64,000 nt of DNA, taken from NCBI RefSeq assembly GCF_035953295.1, contig NZ_CP108370.1, positions 4,059,001-4,123,000 on the forward strand. The letters are read 5' to 3'. Source of the stretch: Streptomyces sp. NBC_01335. GTDB taxonomy: Bacteria; Actinomycetota; Actinomycetes; Streptomycetales; Streptomycetaceae. Shown here one piece after another: positions 43,269 to 51,881 of this stretch (its first letter is position 1; the number at the start of each line of letters is the position of its first letter). The notes under the pieces were generated by a model. The model was not told the DNA's origin. It made no database searches and saw only the letters and a list, made by a program, of their open reading frames with translations. The translations under genes and the position numbers were made by a program.

Positions 43269-44384
43269 ATGACCACGATTCCGCCGCTCACCGCCTCCGC
43301 CCCGGGCGCCGACCCGCTCGCCGCCGCGTCCCCGCTCGCCGTGTCCACCGTCGCCGCTGCCCGCAGGCGCAGTGCCGAGCTGGAGCGGGAGCTCGCCGCT
43401 GCGCCGGGCCGCTTCCGGGTGATGACCGGGGACCGGCCGACCGGCCCCCTCCACCTCGGGCACTACTTCGGCACCCTCCACAACCGGGTCCGGCTCCAGG
43501 ACCTGGGCGTGGAGGTCTTCGTGCTGATCCCCGACTACCAGGCGCTCACCGACCGGGACGTGGTCGACCGGCTCGCCGGGACGATGGAGGGTCTGCTCCT
43601 CGACTACCTCGCCATCGGCATCGACCCGTCGCGTTCGACGATCTTCAACCACAGCGCGGTACCCGCCCTGAACCAGTTGTTGCTGCCCTTCCTCAGCCTG
43701 GTCTCGGTGGCCGAACTGGGCCGCAACCCCACCGTCAAGGACGAGATCGCCCACTCCCGCCAGGCGGCCGTCAGCGGTCTGATGTACACCTACCCGGTCC
43801 ACCAGGCCGCCGACATCCTCTTCTGCAAGGGCAACCTCGTCCCGGTGGGCCAGGACCAGCTGCCGCACCTGGAACTCACCCGGACCGTCGCCCGCCGCTT
43901 CAACGAGCGCTACGCACCGGTCTTCCCGCAGCCCGAGGCGCTGCTCTCCGCCGCCCCGCTGCTGCTCGGCACCGACGGCGGCAAGATGAGCAAGAGCCGT
44001 GGCAACGCCATCGCCCTCGGCGCGACCGCCGACGAGACCGCCCGGCTGGTCAAGGGCGCGAAGACCGACGCCGACCGGCGCATCTCCTACGACCCCGAGC
44101 ACCGGCCCGCGGTCTCCAACCTCGTGCTGCTCGCCGCGCTCTGCCAGGACCGCGACCCGTACGAGGTCGCCGAGGCGATCGGCGACGGCGGGGCGGCCCT
44201 GCTCAAGCGGACCGTGACGGAGGCCGTCAACACCCGGCTGGCGCCCGTCCGGGCCCGTCGCGCGGAGTACGCGCGGGACCTGGGGTACGTACGCTCCGTG
44301 CTGCGCGCCGGGAACGCGCGCGCGAACGAGATCGCCGAACGCACCCTGGACGAGGTCCGGGAGGCCATGGGGACGCTGCGATAG
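43269..44384 (+). CDS. trpS: Tryptophanyl-tRNA synthetase, type II / auxiliary form
   Basis: 371 aa, class Ic. The HIGH-type box reads GDRPTGPLHLGHYFGTLHNR and the KMSKS loop DGGKMSKSRGN. It resembles the TrpRS II clade of Deinococcus and the auxiliary, indolmycin-resistant TrpRS of Streptomyces (NRVRLQD...VFVLIPDYQALTDRD, FNHSAVPALNQLLLPFLSLVSVAELGRNPTVKDEI) more than the housekeeping type, whose HIGH region is usually VKPTG-x-x-x-LGN. ATG 43269 has GAGGAG upstream. An attenuator leader precedes it. An antibiotic-resistance or tryptophan-starvation role is inferred; a second, housekeeping gene elsewhere is expected. Confidence 0.9.
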   Translation: MTTIPPLTASAPGADPLAAASPLAVSTVAAARRRSAELERELAAAPGRFRVMTGDRPTGPLHLGHYFGTLHNRVRLQDLGVEVFVLIPDYQALTDRDVVDRLAGTMEGLLLDYLAIGIDPSRSTIFNHSAVPALNQLLLPFLSLVSVAELGRNPTVKDEIAHSRQAAVSGLMYTYPVHQAADILFCKGNLVPVGQDQLPHLELTRTVARRFNERYAPVFPQPEALLSAAPLLLGTDGGKMSKSRGNAIALGATADETARLVKGAKTDADRRISYDPEHRPAVSNLVLLAALCQDRDPYEVAEAIGDGGAALLKRTVTEAVNTRLAPVRARRAEYARDLGYVRSVLRAGNARANEIAERTLDEVREAMGTLR

Positions 44385-44389
44385 GGGAC

Positions 44390-44432
44390 CCGGTGCCGGG
44401 CGGTCCGTCGGGGGCCCGGCGCCCGGCACCGG
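44390..44432. terminator. Bidirectional hairpin
   Basis: A 12-bp stem (44390-44401 with 44421-44432) lies between the trpS stop (+) and the hydrolase stop (-). Confidence 0.78.
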
Positions 44433-44443
44433 TCACGTCACGC

Positions 44444-45271
44444 TCACTTCTTGAGGAAGTCCAGCAGATCCTTGTTGAACTTCTCCTTGTCGCCCGGCAC
44501 CAGCGCGATGCCGTGCGAGCCGCCCTCGTAGACCTTCAGCGTGGCGTCCTTCACCAGTTTCGCCGTCTTGCGGCCGGTGGCGTCGATCGGGACGACCTGG
44601 TCGTCGTCACCGTGGACGACGAGGGTGGGGACGTCGAACTTCTTCAGGTCCTCGTGGAAGTCCGTGGAGGCGAAGGCGTCGACGCAGGCGACCCCGCCCT
44701 CGATGGTCTCGGCCATGGCCATGTACCAGAACGCGTCCTTGTTGCCCTGGGTGACCTTGTTGCCCTCGCGGTCGGCGGAGTGGAAGCCGACCGCGGTGTC
44801 CTTCCAGAACTGCGAACGTTCCGTCAGGATGCCCTTCTTGATGTCGTCGAAGACGCTCTGCGGAACGCCCTCCGGGTTGTCCGGACCCTGGAGCATCAGC
44901 GGGGTGATCGCGGAGAGCAGGACGGCGGACCTGATCCGCCCGGTGCCGTGCCGGCCGATGTACCGGGCCAGCTCGCCGCCCCCCATGGAGTGCGCGACCA
45001 GGGTGACGTCCTGCAGGTCGAGCTGGGTGATCAGGTCGTTGAGGTCGTCGGCGAAGGTGTCGAAGTCGTAGCCGTCCCACACCGGGCTGGAACGGCCGTG
45101 GCCCCGGCGGTCGTGCGCGATGCCTCGGTAGCCGGCGTCCGCGACGGCCTTGAGCTGGTCCTGCCAGGCGTCGCCGTTGAGGGGCCACCCGTGGATGAAG
45201 ACCACGGGCCGTCCCCGCCCCCAGTCCTTGTAGAAGATGTCGACTCCGTCGCGCGTGGTGCAGACGGGCAT
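44444..45271 (-). CDS. Alpha/beta hydrolase, non-heme haloperoxidase-like
   Basis: 275 aa, no signal peptide. The nucleophile elbow is A-H-S95-M-G in VAHSMGGGELARYIGRHG; the Ala in place of the usual first Gly is a small departure. The acid is in VVHGDDDQVVPID and the His in GGSHGIAL. The whole sequence (FYKDWGRGRPVVFIHGWPLNGDAW, YRGIAHDRRGHGRSS) matches cofactor-free chloroperoxidase/perhydrolase-type hydrolases. The physiological role is probably ester or lactone hydrolysis; the peroxidase activity of this family is a side reaction. ATG 45271 is preceded by GGGAGAAG. Confidence 0.9.
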   Translation of the reverse strand: MPVCTTRDGVDIFYKDWGRGRPVVFIHGWPLNGDAWQDQLKAVADAGYRGIAHDRRGHGRSSPVWDGYDFDTFADDLNDLITQLDLQDVTLVAHSMGGGELARYIGRHGTGRIRSAVLLSAITPLMLQGPDNPEGVPQSVFDDIKKGILTERSQFWKDTAVGFHSADREGNKVTQGNKDAFWYMAMAETIEGGVACVDAFASTDFHEDLKKFDVPTLVVHGDDDQVVPIDATGRKTAKLVKDATLKVYEGGSHGIALVPGDKEKFNKDLLDFLKK

Positions 45272-45402
45272 GTGCTTCTCCCTTCCCTGCGGTCCTGCCG
45301 TGCGGGGGACAACACGGCCCATTACCGCACGACGGAAATGTCGCGGGGGAGCGTTCCTGGGCCGAACGGGTGAGGGTGGGCGGGTCTCCGGCGTGGAGCG
45401 CC

Positions 45403-45446
45403 ATGCGGGTCCGGAGCGTTTCACGTGAAACGCTCCGGACCCGCAT
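45403..45446. terminator. 44-bp perfect palindrome carrying a parS box at its centre
   Basis: Bases 45403-45446 form a perfect inverted repeat centred between 45424 and 45425. It lies 11 bp beyond the stop of the RCK-domain gene (-), where a terminator is expected. The central 14 bp are an exact parS site. Confidence 0.8.
45418..45431. other. parS site (exact), in centre of a palindrome
   Basis: An exact GTTTCACGTGAAAC in the gap between the hydrolase and RCK-domain genes. ParB would bind here as part of chromosome segregation near the replication origin. Confidence 0.85.
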
Positions 45447-45457
45447 CCACCGCTGCC

Positions 45458-47479
45458 TCAGCGTCGCCCTGAGGCGGCGCGCTGCCTGCGCAGCAGCTCG
45501 GCGAGCCCGCGCCGGGTCGCGGCGATCACCACCCGGTCCTCGGCCTTGAGTACGTATCCGGGCGGCAGGTCCCAGATCAGCCCCGAGATGCGCTGCCTGC
45601 CCCCGGCGCCGTAGGGAGGTTCGGCGGCGGAATCGGGTACGCGGTCGTCGGGCGGGGTGGTGTCCAGGGCCAGCACCCGCCAGGCGCCGGCCCGGAACGC
45701 CTGCGCGACGGTGTGGCCCTCCAGCTGCGGGTGGCCGCCCACCACCAGGGCGGCGAAGAGCATCACCTTCCGCTCGACCGGGACGGCGCCGAGGATCTGC
45801 CGGCCCATCATCGCCACGGCGAAGGAGGGGGCGGCCAGATGGGTCACCGACCGGGAGCGGGTGGTGGCCCCCGGGTGGGCGGTGCGCAGGGTGCGGTAGA
45901 CGACGGTCGCGAAGTCGTCGTCGTAGAGCCGGAGAGCCACCCGCAGGTCGGGCTTGATCGACCGGGCGTAGAGCGTCGCTTCGAGGTTGGTGGTGTCGAT
46001 GCTGGTCAGGGCGAGCAGCGCGCGGGCCCGGCCGATCTTCGCCGCCTCCAGGACGCCTTCCTGGGTGACGTCTCCGATGACGGTCGGCACGTGCAGGGAG
46101 CGGGCCAGCGGGATGCCCCGGGCGTTCGGGTCCTCCTCGACGACGACCACGGGGATGCCGAGCTCGCGGAGGCGTACGAGGACCCGCGTACCGATCTTGC
46201 CCAGGCCGAGCAGGACCACATGGCCGGAGAGGCCGCGCGGCGGGCGGCGCAGCGAGGAGGCGGTGCGCAGGGTACCGAAGGCCTCCAGGACCGCCGCGAT
46301 CAGCAGCGGCAGCAGCAGGAGTCCGGCCACCCCCGAGAGCAGCTGGATGATCTTGCGGGCGGAGGGCGCGGTGTCGTCCGCCGGGTCCCCCATGGCGAAG
46401 AGGTCGAGCAGGGTCAGGTAGACCGAGTGCGGGGCGCTGTCGCCGGTCGTGCGGACCGAGGCCACCGCCAGGGCGACCACGGCCGCCGCGACGCCCAGGG
46501 CCGACCAGCGCAACCGCCGCGAGAACACCTGGCCCAGCGGGGCGCCCCTGCCGCCCATCCGGGTCGCGGGCCGGTCCGGGACCGACCGGCTGACGGTCTC
46601 CAGGACGATGGTGCCGCGCCCGGTCGCCGCCGCCACGGAGCGTTCGTCGGGCAGCAGCCGCGGTCCGTCGTCGCCGCTGCTGTCGGAGCCTTCGGTACCG
46701 GCCGGGTCGACGGTGGTGGAGGAGAGGAGCGCGAGGGTACAGAGTCCCGGGTCCGCCCGCTCGCCGGGGCCGGGCGGGGTGCGTTCGGCCGCGCGCAGCA
46801 GCAGCCCCTCCGCCTCGACGACCTTGCTGCTGCCGGTCAGCGCGGTGGCGGCCAGGGCCGGGGCGACGGTGTCGGCGTCGGAGAGGACGGTGGTGCTGGC
46901 GTCCAGTGCGGCCGGGTCGAGGCCGGGCACGGCGAAGGCCGCCGCCTGGTCGAGGAGGGTCTCCAGATGGACGCCGAGCTTGCGGTTGTAGAGGCGGATC
47001 ACCAGGCGCAGCCGGGGGTTGAGGCGGCGGGCGGTGAGCGCGGCCCGGATGTTGCGCTCGTCGTCCTCGTAGACGAGGGCGAGGGCGGCGGCCCGGTCGA
47101 CGCCGGCCTCCTCCAGGACGTCGTCGGAGGGTTCCGCCGACTCCATGATGACGACGGGTTCCACCCCGGCGTTGGTGTCGCTGTCGCCGGACCCGACGCC
47201 GTCCAGGGGTGCGGTGCCGGTGCCGGTGCGGCTCATCGCCGCGGACATCCGGCCGAACAGGGCGGAGGCGCGGGCCCGCTGGTTCAGCGGGAGGTCCGGC
47301 TGCGCGGCGTCCGGGCCGGGCGGGAGGATCAGGGTGACGCGTTCCCCGTAGACGTAACGAAGCTCCACGGCGAGCCGTCGGGCGAGCGCGTCGTCACCGC
47401 AGACGACCATGTGGCCGGAGACCGGCGGGCGTTGGGGGCGCTGCGGCTGCTGGGGGAGAGGGGACACGAAACCCAGCAT
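45458..47479 (-). CDS. Two-RCK-domain ion-channel-like protein (TrkA-N, CASTOR/POLLUX-like)
   Basis: 673 aa. Two NAD-binding RCK/TrkA-N domains are visible, one at the N-terminus (SGHMVVCGDDALARRLAVELRYVYG) and one in the second half (LSGHVVLLGLGKIGTRVLVRLRELGIPVVVVEED). Between them (~330-410) lie hydrophobic stretches that could form a short membrane part (ALGVAAAVVALAVASV, YLTLLDLFAMGDPADD, LLSGVAGLLLLPLLIAAVLEAFG), with a pore-loop-like LLDLFAMGDP. This suggests a cation channel or its regulator. AGGAGCAAGG precedes ATG 47479. The ion and ligand are not known. Confidence 0.8.
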   Translation of the reverse strand: MLGFVSPLPQQPQRPQRPPVSGHMVVCGDDALARRLAVELRYVYGERVTLILPPGPDAAQPDLPLNQRARASALFGRMSAAMSRTGTGTAPLDGVGSGDSDTNAGVEPVVIMESAEPSDDVLEEAGVDRAAALALVYEDDERNIRAALTARRLNPRLRLVIRLYNRKLGVHLETLLDQAAAFAVPGLDPAALDASTTVLSDADTVAPALAATALTGSSKVVEAEGLLLRAAERTPPGPGERADPGLCTLALLSSTTVDPAGTEGSDSSGDDGPRLLPDERSVAAATGRGTIVLETVSRSVPDRPATRMGGRGAPLGQVFSRRLRWSALGVAAAVVALAVASVRTTGDSAPHSVYLTLLDLFAMGDPADDTAPSARKIIQLLSGVAGLLLLPLLIAAVLEAFGTLRTASSLRRPPRGLSGHVVLLGLGKIGTRVLVRLRELGIPVVVVEEDPNARGIPLARSLHVPTVIGDVTQEGVLEAAKIGRARALLALTSIDTTNLEATLYARSIKPDLRVALRLYDDDFATVVYRTLRTAHPGATTRSRSVTHLAAPSFAVAMMGRQILGAVPVERKVMLFAALVVGGHPQLEGHTVAQAFRAGAWRVLALDTTPPDDRVPDSAAEPPYGAGGRQRISGLIWDLPPGYVLKAEDRVVIAATRRGLAELLRRQRAASGRR

Positions 47480-47841
47480 GCCTTGCTCCTGTCGGGTCGG
47501 TACGGGACAAGGGCGATCCGTGTGCCGAACTCAGGGCCGGGGCGGCGGAGGAGGGGGTGTGGCCGGGGCGGGGAACCCGGTACGGGCCCCGTCTCCGGGA
47601 CCCGCCGCCGGGTCGTTCCCCCGATTCCCCCGTGCCCCCCGTCATTCCCCCGTCAACACACCGTCAGCGCGCCGTCTTAGACGGTCGTTCCCCCGTGCGG
47701 TGCTGCACGGATCGTGTCATCCGGAAGGGACTTCGCGCACTGCCGGATTCCGGCAGTCCTGGGGCGAGGGGGTTGCCGGGCCGTGGCACGGACGGTTGTG
47801 CGCTACATATACGTACGGGAAACATGGGGAGGGGAAGGGTG

Positions 47842-48915
47842 ATGGCGGAATCGCGCATACCCGTCGAGGCACTGGGAAACTACGTCCACGTCCTGGAGGA
47901 AGTGGCCGGGACGGGGAGACGGCTGACGCACAAGGAGCTGGAGGAGCGCCGTGAGCTCGGCAGGGAGGCCGCGGAATCCGGGCTCCGGCTGCGCGGACTG
48001 ATCACCCTCCATCTCGCGCAGACCCGCGCGCACTGGCCGTGTACGGCGGCCCGGGGCGGCGCCGGTTCGGTGGACGCCGTCCTCCACGCGGTGGAGCAGG
48101 CCGTGGACGCCTTCACCGAAGGCTTCGAGGGGGCGCAGCGGATGACGGTGCGCCGCGAGGAGGCGGCCCGCCGCGAGTTCATCGACGACCTGCTCTACGG
48201 GCGCAGCGACCTCGGCCGTCTCGCGGAGCGCTCCAGCCGCTTCGGGCTGCATCTGTCGCGGGCGCACGCGGTCGCGGTGGCCGTGGGCCCGGAGGCGTAC
48301 ACCGAGACGGACGCGGTGCTGCGCAGCGTGGAGGCGGCGATGCTGGCCCGGTTCGGGGGGCGCGAGATCCTGCTGACGACGAAGGACGGCCGCCTGATCT
48401 GCATCGCGCCGGGCAGCCGGTCGGACGTGCTGCTCTACTTCGCCCAGCAGTCCCATGCGGCGACCGGCGGCGGGCAGGCCGCCATCGGCCGCCCCCACCA
48501 CGGGCCGGGCGGTGTCGTCCAGTCGTACGACGAGGCGCTCGAAGCCCATGAGCTCGCCGGTCGGCTGGGGCTCGACGAACCGGTGCTGCACGCGGCCGAT
48601 CTGCTGGTCTACCCCGTGCTGACCCGGGACCGGCAGGCCATGGTGGACCTGGTGCGCAGCCGGCTGGGCCCGCTCCAGAGGGCCCGGGGCGGCGCCGAAC
48701 CGCTGCTGCGGACCCTCACGGCGTACTTCGACTCGGGGTGCGTGGCGGCGGAGACGGCCCGGCGGCTGTCGCTGAGCGTGCGGGCGCTGACGTACCGGTT
48801 GGAGCGCATCCACCAGCTGACCGGCTCCGACCTCGCCGACCCGGTGCACCGCTACACCCTGCAGACGGCGGTCATCGGCGCCCGGCTGCTGGACTGGCCC
48901 GCGAAGGAGATCTGA
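47842..48915 (+). CDS. PucR-type transcriptional regulator (CdaR-like)
   Basis: 357 aa. The C-terminal ~60 residues are the PucR HTH_30 domain (LLRTLTAYFDSGCVAAETARRLSLSVRALTYRLERIHQLTGSDLADPVHRYTLQTAV), preceded by a GGDEF-like linker region and a helical N-terminal sensory region (~1-130). It is likely a DNA-binding regulator of a catabolic or secondary-metabolism gene set elsewhere. Three in-frame starts are packed at 47824, 47839 and 47842; 47842 is preferred because the purine-rich GGGGAGGGGAAGG lies just before it. The 362-bp gap upstream holds TACATATACGTACG promoter-like DNA and no gene. Confidence 0.85.
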   Translation: MAESRIPVEALGNYVHVLEEVAGTGRRLTHKELEERRELGREAAESGLRLRGLITLHLAQTRAHWPCTAARGGAGSVDAVLHAVEQAVDAFTEGFEGAQRMTVRREEAARREFIDDLLYGRSDLGRLAERSSRFGLHLSRAHAVAVAVGPEAYTETDAVLRSVEAAMLARFGGREILLTTKDGRLICIAPGSRSDVLLYFAQQSHAATGGGQAAIGRPHHGPGGVVQSYDEALEAHELAGRLGLDEPVLHAADLLVYPVLTRDRQAMVDLVRSRLGPLQRARGGAEPLLRTLTAYFDSGCVAAETARRLSLSVRALTYRLERIHQLTGSDLADPVHRYTLQTAVIGARLLDWPAKEI

Positions 48916-48924
48916 CCCCGCGCA

Positions 48925-48964
48925 CGCGAAGGCCGGGACACCCTCGTGCCCCGGCCTGTTCGCG
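48925..48964. terminator. Bidirectional hairpin
   Basis: GGCCGGG (48931-48937) pairs with CCCGGCC (48950-48956), with CGCGAA/TTCGCG flanking arms (48925-48930 and 48959-48964), between the PucR gene (+) and the decarboxylase gene (-). Confidence 0.65.
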
Positions 48965-48977
48965 TACGCGGCCGTCC

Positions 48978-50462
48978 TCAGGCTCCGACGTCCCTCCGCC
49001 GGAGGTCTTCGAGGGATTCGCGGCGTACGAGCAGCCGCGCGGTGCCGCCCGTCACGGCGACCACCGGCGGCCGGCCCACGAGGTTGTAGCCGGAGGCCAT
49101 CGACAGGTGGTACGCCCCCGCCGCCGGGACGGCCAGCAGATCGCCCGGGTGCACGTCCTCGGGGAGTTCCACCGCGTCGGCCAGGACGTCCCCAGCCTCG
49201 CAGTGCCGGCCCACCACGGTCACCATCCGTCCGGGCGCGCTGGAGGCCCGGCCGACCATGCGGGGCGCGTACCGCACGCCGTACAGCGCCGGGCGCGGGT
49301 TGTCGCTCATGCCGCCGTCGACGGCCACGAAGGTACGGGTGCCGGTCCGCTTGACGGAGAGCACCCGGTACACGGCCACGCCCGCGGGGCCGATGACCGC
49401 CCGCCCGGGTTCGACGGTCAGCCGGGGCACCGGCAGCATGGCCCGCGCGCACCCGGCGGTGAGTTCGGCACGGATGCGCGCGGCGAGCGTGGGGATGTCG
49501 AGTGCCGGTTCGCCCGCCCGGTACGCGATGCCGTGCCCGCCCCCCATGTCCAGCTCGGGCAGCACGACTCCGTGCTTGTCCCGGGTCCGGGCGAGGAGCC
49601 CCACCATCCGGCGGAGCGCGGAGACGTACGGCGTGATCGAGGTGATCTGCGAGCCGATGTGGCAGTGCAGGCCCACGAGTTCGAGTCCCGGTTGGCCGAG
49701 AACCCGGTCGATGGCGTGCTGCGCCGAGCCGTCCATGAGGGAGAGACCGAACTTCTGGTCCTCGGTGCCGGTACGGACCGCCGCGTGCCCGCCGGCCGAG
49801 ATCCCGGGCACCACGCGGATCATGACGGGTTGGCGGGTGCCGTGCGGCACCAGGGCGGCGAGGCGGGCGATCTCGGAGGTCGAGTCGAGCACGATCCGGC
49901 CGACGCCGAGCCGCACGGCGGTGCTCAGGTCCTCCGGGCTCTTGGCGTTGCCGTGCAGCACGATCCGGTCGGCGGGGAAGCCCGCGCTGATCGCGAGGAG
50001 GAGTTCACCGGCCGAGCAGACGTCGAGCCCGAGCCCCTCCTCCCGCACCCACCGGACGACGGCCCGGCTCAGGAAGGCCTTCGCCGCGTAGACCACGTCC
50101 GCCTCCTCGGGCGGGAACGCGGCGCGGTAGGTCCGGCAGCGGTCGCGGACCTCTCCCTCGTCGAGCACGTACAGCGGGGTGCCGAACCGTTCGGCGGCCT
50201 CGGCCAGGGAGACCCCGCCCACCGCCATGTCGCCGCGCGGCCCGGGGCGCGTCGAGGCGGGCCACACGTCCTTCGGGTACGTCTGCCGGGCCGGGGAGGT
50301 GCACGGCGTGAGGGCGGTGGCCGAGGTGGAGGCGGTGGCGGTGGCGGAGTCGGGGGCCTCCCCGGCCGGGTCGGGGGACCAGGCCGGGGAGGGGGCGCCG
50401 GCGGGGCTTGGGGACCCGGCCGGTGCGGGGGTGGGGACGGGGGCGAGGGGGGTGGTGGTCAT
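48978..50462 (-). CDS. lysA: Diaminopimelate decarboxylase-like PLP enzyme (LysA family)
   Basis: 494 aa, type III PLP-dependent fold. The PLP-Lys is in VVYAAKAFLSRAVVRWV, the phosphate/PLP-binding region in GLHCHIGSQ and VEPGRAVIGPAGV, and the conserved C-terminal pieces are VDGGMSDNPRPALYG and GRHCEAGDVLA. It converts meso-diaminopimelate to lysine if the name is right. An unusual ~75-residue N-terminal extension is Ala/Pro/Ser/Thr-rich and ends TYPKDVWPASTRPG before the catalytic domain. ATG 50462 has GGAG upstream; a shorter start inside the extension is possible. It follows the SAV_915-type gene by 12 bp. Confidence 0.83.
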   Translation of the reverse strand: MTTTPLAPVPTPAPAGSPSPAGAPSPAWSPDPAGEAPDSATATASTSATALTPCTSPARQTYPKDVWPASTRPGPRGDMAVGGVSLAEAAERFGTPLYVLDEGEVRDRCRTYRAAFPPEEADVVYAAKAFLSRAVVRWVREEGLGLDVCSAGELLLAISAGFPADRIVLHGNAKSPEDLSTAVRLGVGRIVLDSTSEIARLAALVPHGTRQPVMIRVVPGISAGGHAAVRTGTEDQKFGLSLMDGSAQHAIDRVLGQPGLELVGLHCHIGSQITSITPYVSALRRMVGLLARTRDKHGVVLPELDMGGGHGIAYRAGEPALDIPTLAARIRAELTAGCARAMLPVPRLTVEPGRAVIGPAGVAVYRVLSVKRTGTRTFVAVDGGMSDNPRPALYGVRYAPRMVGRASSAPGRMVTVVGRHCEAGDVLADAVELPEDVHPGDLLAVPAAGAYHLSMASGYNLVGRPPVVAVTGGTARLLVRRESLEDLRRRDVGA

Positions 50463-50474
50463 GGTGCGCTCCCT

Positions 50475-50993
50475 TCAGCGTCCGTGGCGGACGAGCGCGG
50501 GGGCGTCGGGGACGGCCGGCGCGGGAGGAGCCGGGTCCGTCGCGCGGGCGACGGGAGCGGCGGGGGTCGCGTGCGAGACGGCAGCGACAGCAGCGACAGG
50601 CATGGCGGGCGTGGTGGTTGCGGTGGGGGCCGCGTGCGCGGCGGTGTGGGGCACCGAGGGGTGCGGGTCGGCGGCGCGCGGCGCGGAGAGCAGCGGGTCG
50701 ACGGTCAGGGTGCGGACGCCGAGAGGGGCGGCGAGGTCACGGAGGGCCGGTTCGCAGAGGCGTACCCACTGCTGACCCGCGCCCAGGGTGGCGACGAGGC
50801 GGCTCTCCGAGGTGAAGGCGACGGCGGTGCGCGCGCCGAGCGGCGTACGGAAGAACCGTGCCCGGACGCTCGACGGACAGTGGGCAAAACCCGGGCGGAC
50901 CGGTACGAACAAGGGCCCGGCCGGGACGTTTGCGAGCGGGGGTCCGGCCGGGACGGGTTCGAGGGGGTCGGGATCCGGCAGCGCGCTTTCCAT
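50475..50993 (-). CDS. SAV_915-type (SseB-like) protein
   Basis: 172 aa. Residues ~30-105 (LFVPVRPGFAHCPSSVRARFFRTPLGARTAVAFTSESRLVATLGAGQQWVRLCEPALRDLAAPLGVRTLTVDPLL) match the small SAV_915 family found beside lysA-like genes in Streptomyces. The last ~65 residues are Ala/Pro-rich. GGAGG lies 5 bp before ATG 50993. It is the first gene of a two-gene operon with lysA; the function is unknown. Confidence 0.78.
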   Translation of the reverse strand: MESALPDPDPLEPVPAGPPLANVPAGPLFVPVRPGFAHCPSSVRARFFRTPLGARTAVAFTSESRLVATLGAGQQWVRLCEPALRDLAAPLGVRTLTVDPLLSAPRAADPHPSVPHTAAHAAPTATTTPAMPVAAVAAVSHATPAAPVARATDPAPPAPAVPDAPALVRHGR

Positions 50994-51267
50994 GGTGCCT
51001 CCAGACGTCGGCACGGGTCGCGGACGCGACCCGGCGGGTTCGTCCTCGACGCTAAGTCCGCAGGCCGGGGGCGGCGCGGCCGCCGCCTCGGCCCTGACGG
51101 GTACTTGACGCCGGACCCGGGTCACGTTGACGCGCTCCTGACGCGGGGGCGGGCGGGCACGGGGCGGGCCGCTCCTTCCACGGGGGTCGGTCACCCTGTC
51201 CACGGGGGTCGGTCGCTCTGCCCACGGGGCGGGCCACCCCCTCGGGGCGCGGTCCGCCCGGAAACGC

Positions 51268-51300
51268 GAGACGCCCCGGCCGTCAGGTCCGGGGCGCCTC
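51268..51300 (-). terminator. Terminator of the TerB gene
   Basis: A 12-bp stem with one mismatch (51268-51279 with 51289-51300) lies 36 bp beyond the TerB stop. Confidence 0.72.
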
Positions 51301-51336
51301 GAAAGTGCGGTGCGGGGCTTGGAATCAGAGCCGAGC

Positions 51337-51792
51337 TCAGAGGTCGAACTCGTGCGGCGGCAGGTCGAGGGCGAAGCACGCCTCCCGGACCACGGCCTGC
51401 TCCGACTTGTCGAAGTCGCCGTCGGCGCCACCGATGACGATGCCGATCTGGATGACCGCACGCGCCTCGGCCGGCTTCTTCTTCGCCTTGGCGATCTCCT
51501 GGAGCACGGTGACCTTGCCGAAGGCGAAGTCGGCGGTGAGCTTGTCCACGTACGCGTTGAAGCGGCGCTGGAGGTCTTCCGCGGGGAAGTTCTGGAGCAC
51601 GTCGTTGCTCATGATCAGCTGGGCGACGCGCTGCCGCTCCGACGGGTCGATGGAGCCGTCGGCCGCCGAGACCAGGGCGCACATCGCCATGCTCGCGTCG
51701 CGGAACGCCCCGCTCTTCAGGTCGTTCTTCTTCGCCTCCAGCTGCGTCTGCATCGTCGAGGCGGATTCCTTGATCCGATCCCAAAGGGCCAT
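51337..51792 (-). CDS. TerB family tellurite-resistance protein
   Basis: 151 aa, all helical. It starts MALWDRIKESASTMQTQLEAKKNDLKSGAFRDASMAMCALVSAADGSIDPSERQRVAQLI, with the two acidic metal-binding-like loops ADGSID and ADGDFD typical of TerB/DUF533. It is a cytoplasmic protein of the ter stress group; the metal or partner is unknown. No other ter gene lies within the window except the VWA protein far away. It is divergent from the BlaI-like regulator, and an operator-like palindrome lies near its promoter. Confidence 0.88.
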   Translation of the reverse strand: MALWDRIKESASTMQTQLEAKKNDLKSGAFRDASMAMCALVSAADGSIDPSERQRVAQLIMSNDVLQNFPAEDLQRRFNAYVDKLTADFAFGKVTVLQEIAKAKKKPAEARAVIQIGIVIGGADGDFDKSEQAVVREACFALDLPPHEFDL

Positions 51793-51841
51793 GACGTCTC
51801 CATACGTTGCTTTGCGGTGCGTTGGCTGAACCGAGTGGAAC

Positions 51842-51857
51842 TCTACAGACGTGTAGA
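51842..51857. promoter_or_regulatory. BlaI-type operator candidate TCTACA-N4-TGTAGA
   Basis: A perfect inverted repeat TCTACA-GACG-TGTAGA lies between the divergent TerB and BlaI genes. Its ACA/TGT core resembles BlaI/MecI operators, though the 4-bp spacer differs from the classical 2 bp. On the minus strand it overlaps a -10-like TAGAGT for the TerB gene. Confidence 0.5.
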
Positions 51858-51881
51858 ACTCGATGCTCGACCCGGCAGGCT

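Noticed and set aside
45458..45470. Haloperoxidase and RCK genes as one operon
   Set aside because: The 186-bp gap contains the 44-bp palindrome, which should separate the transcripts.
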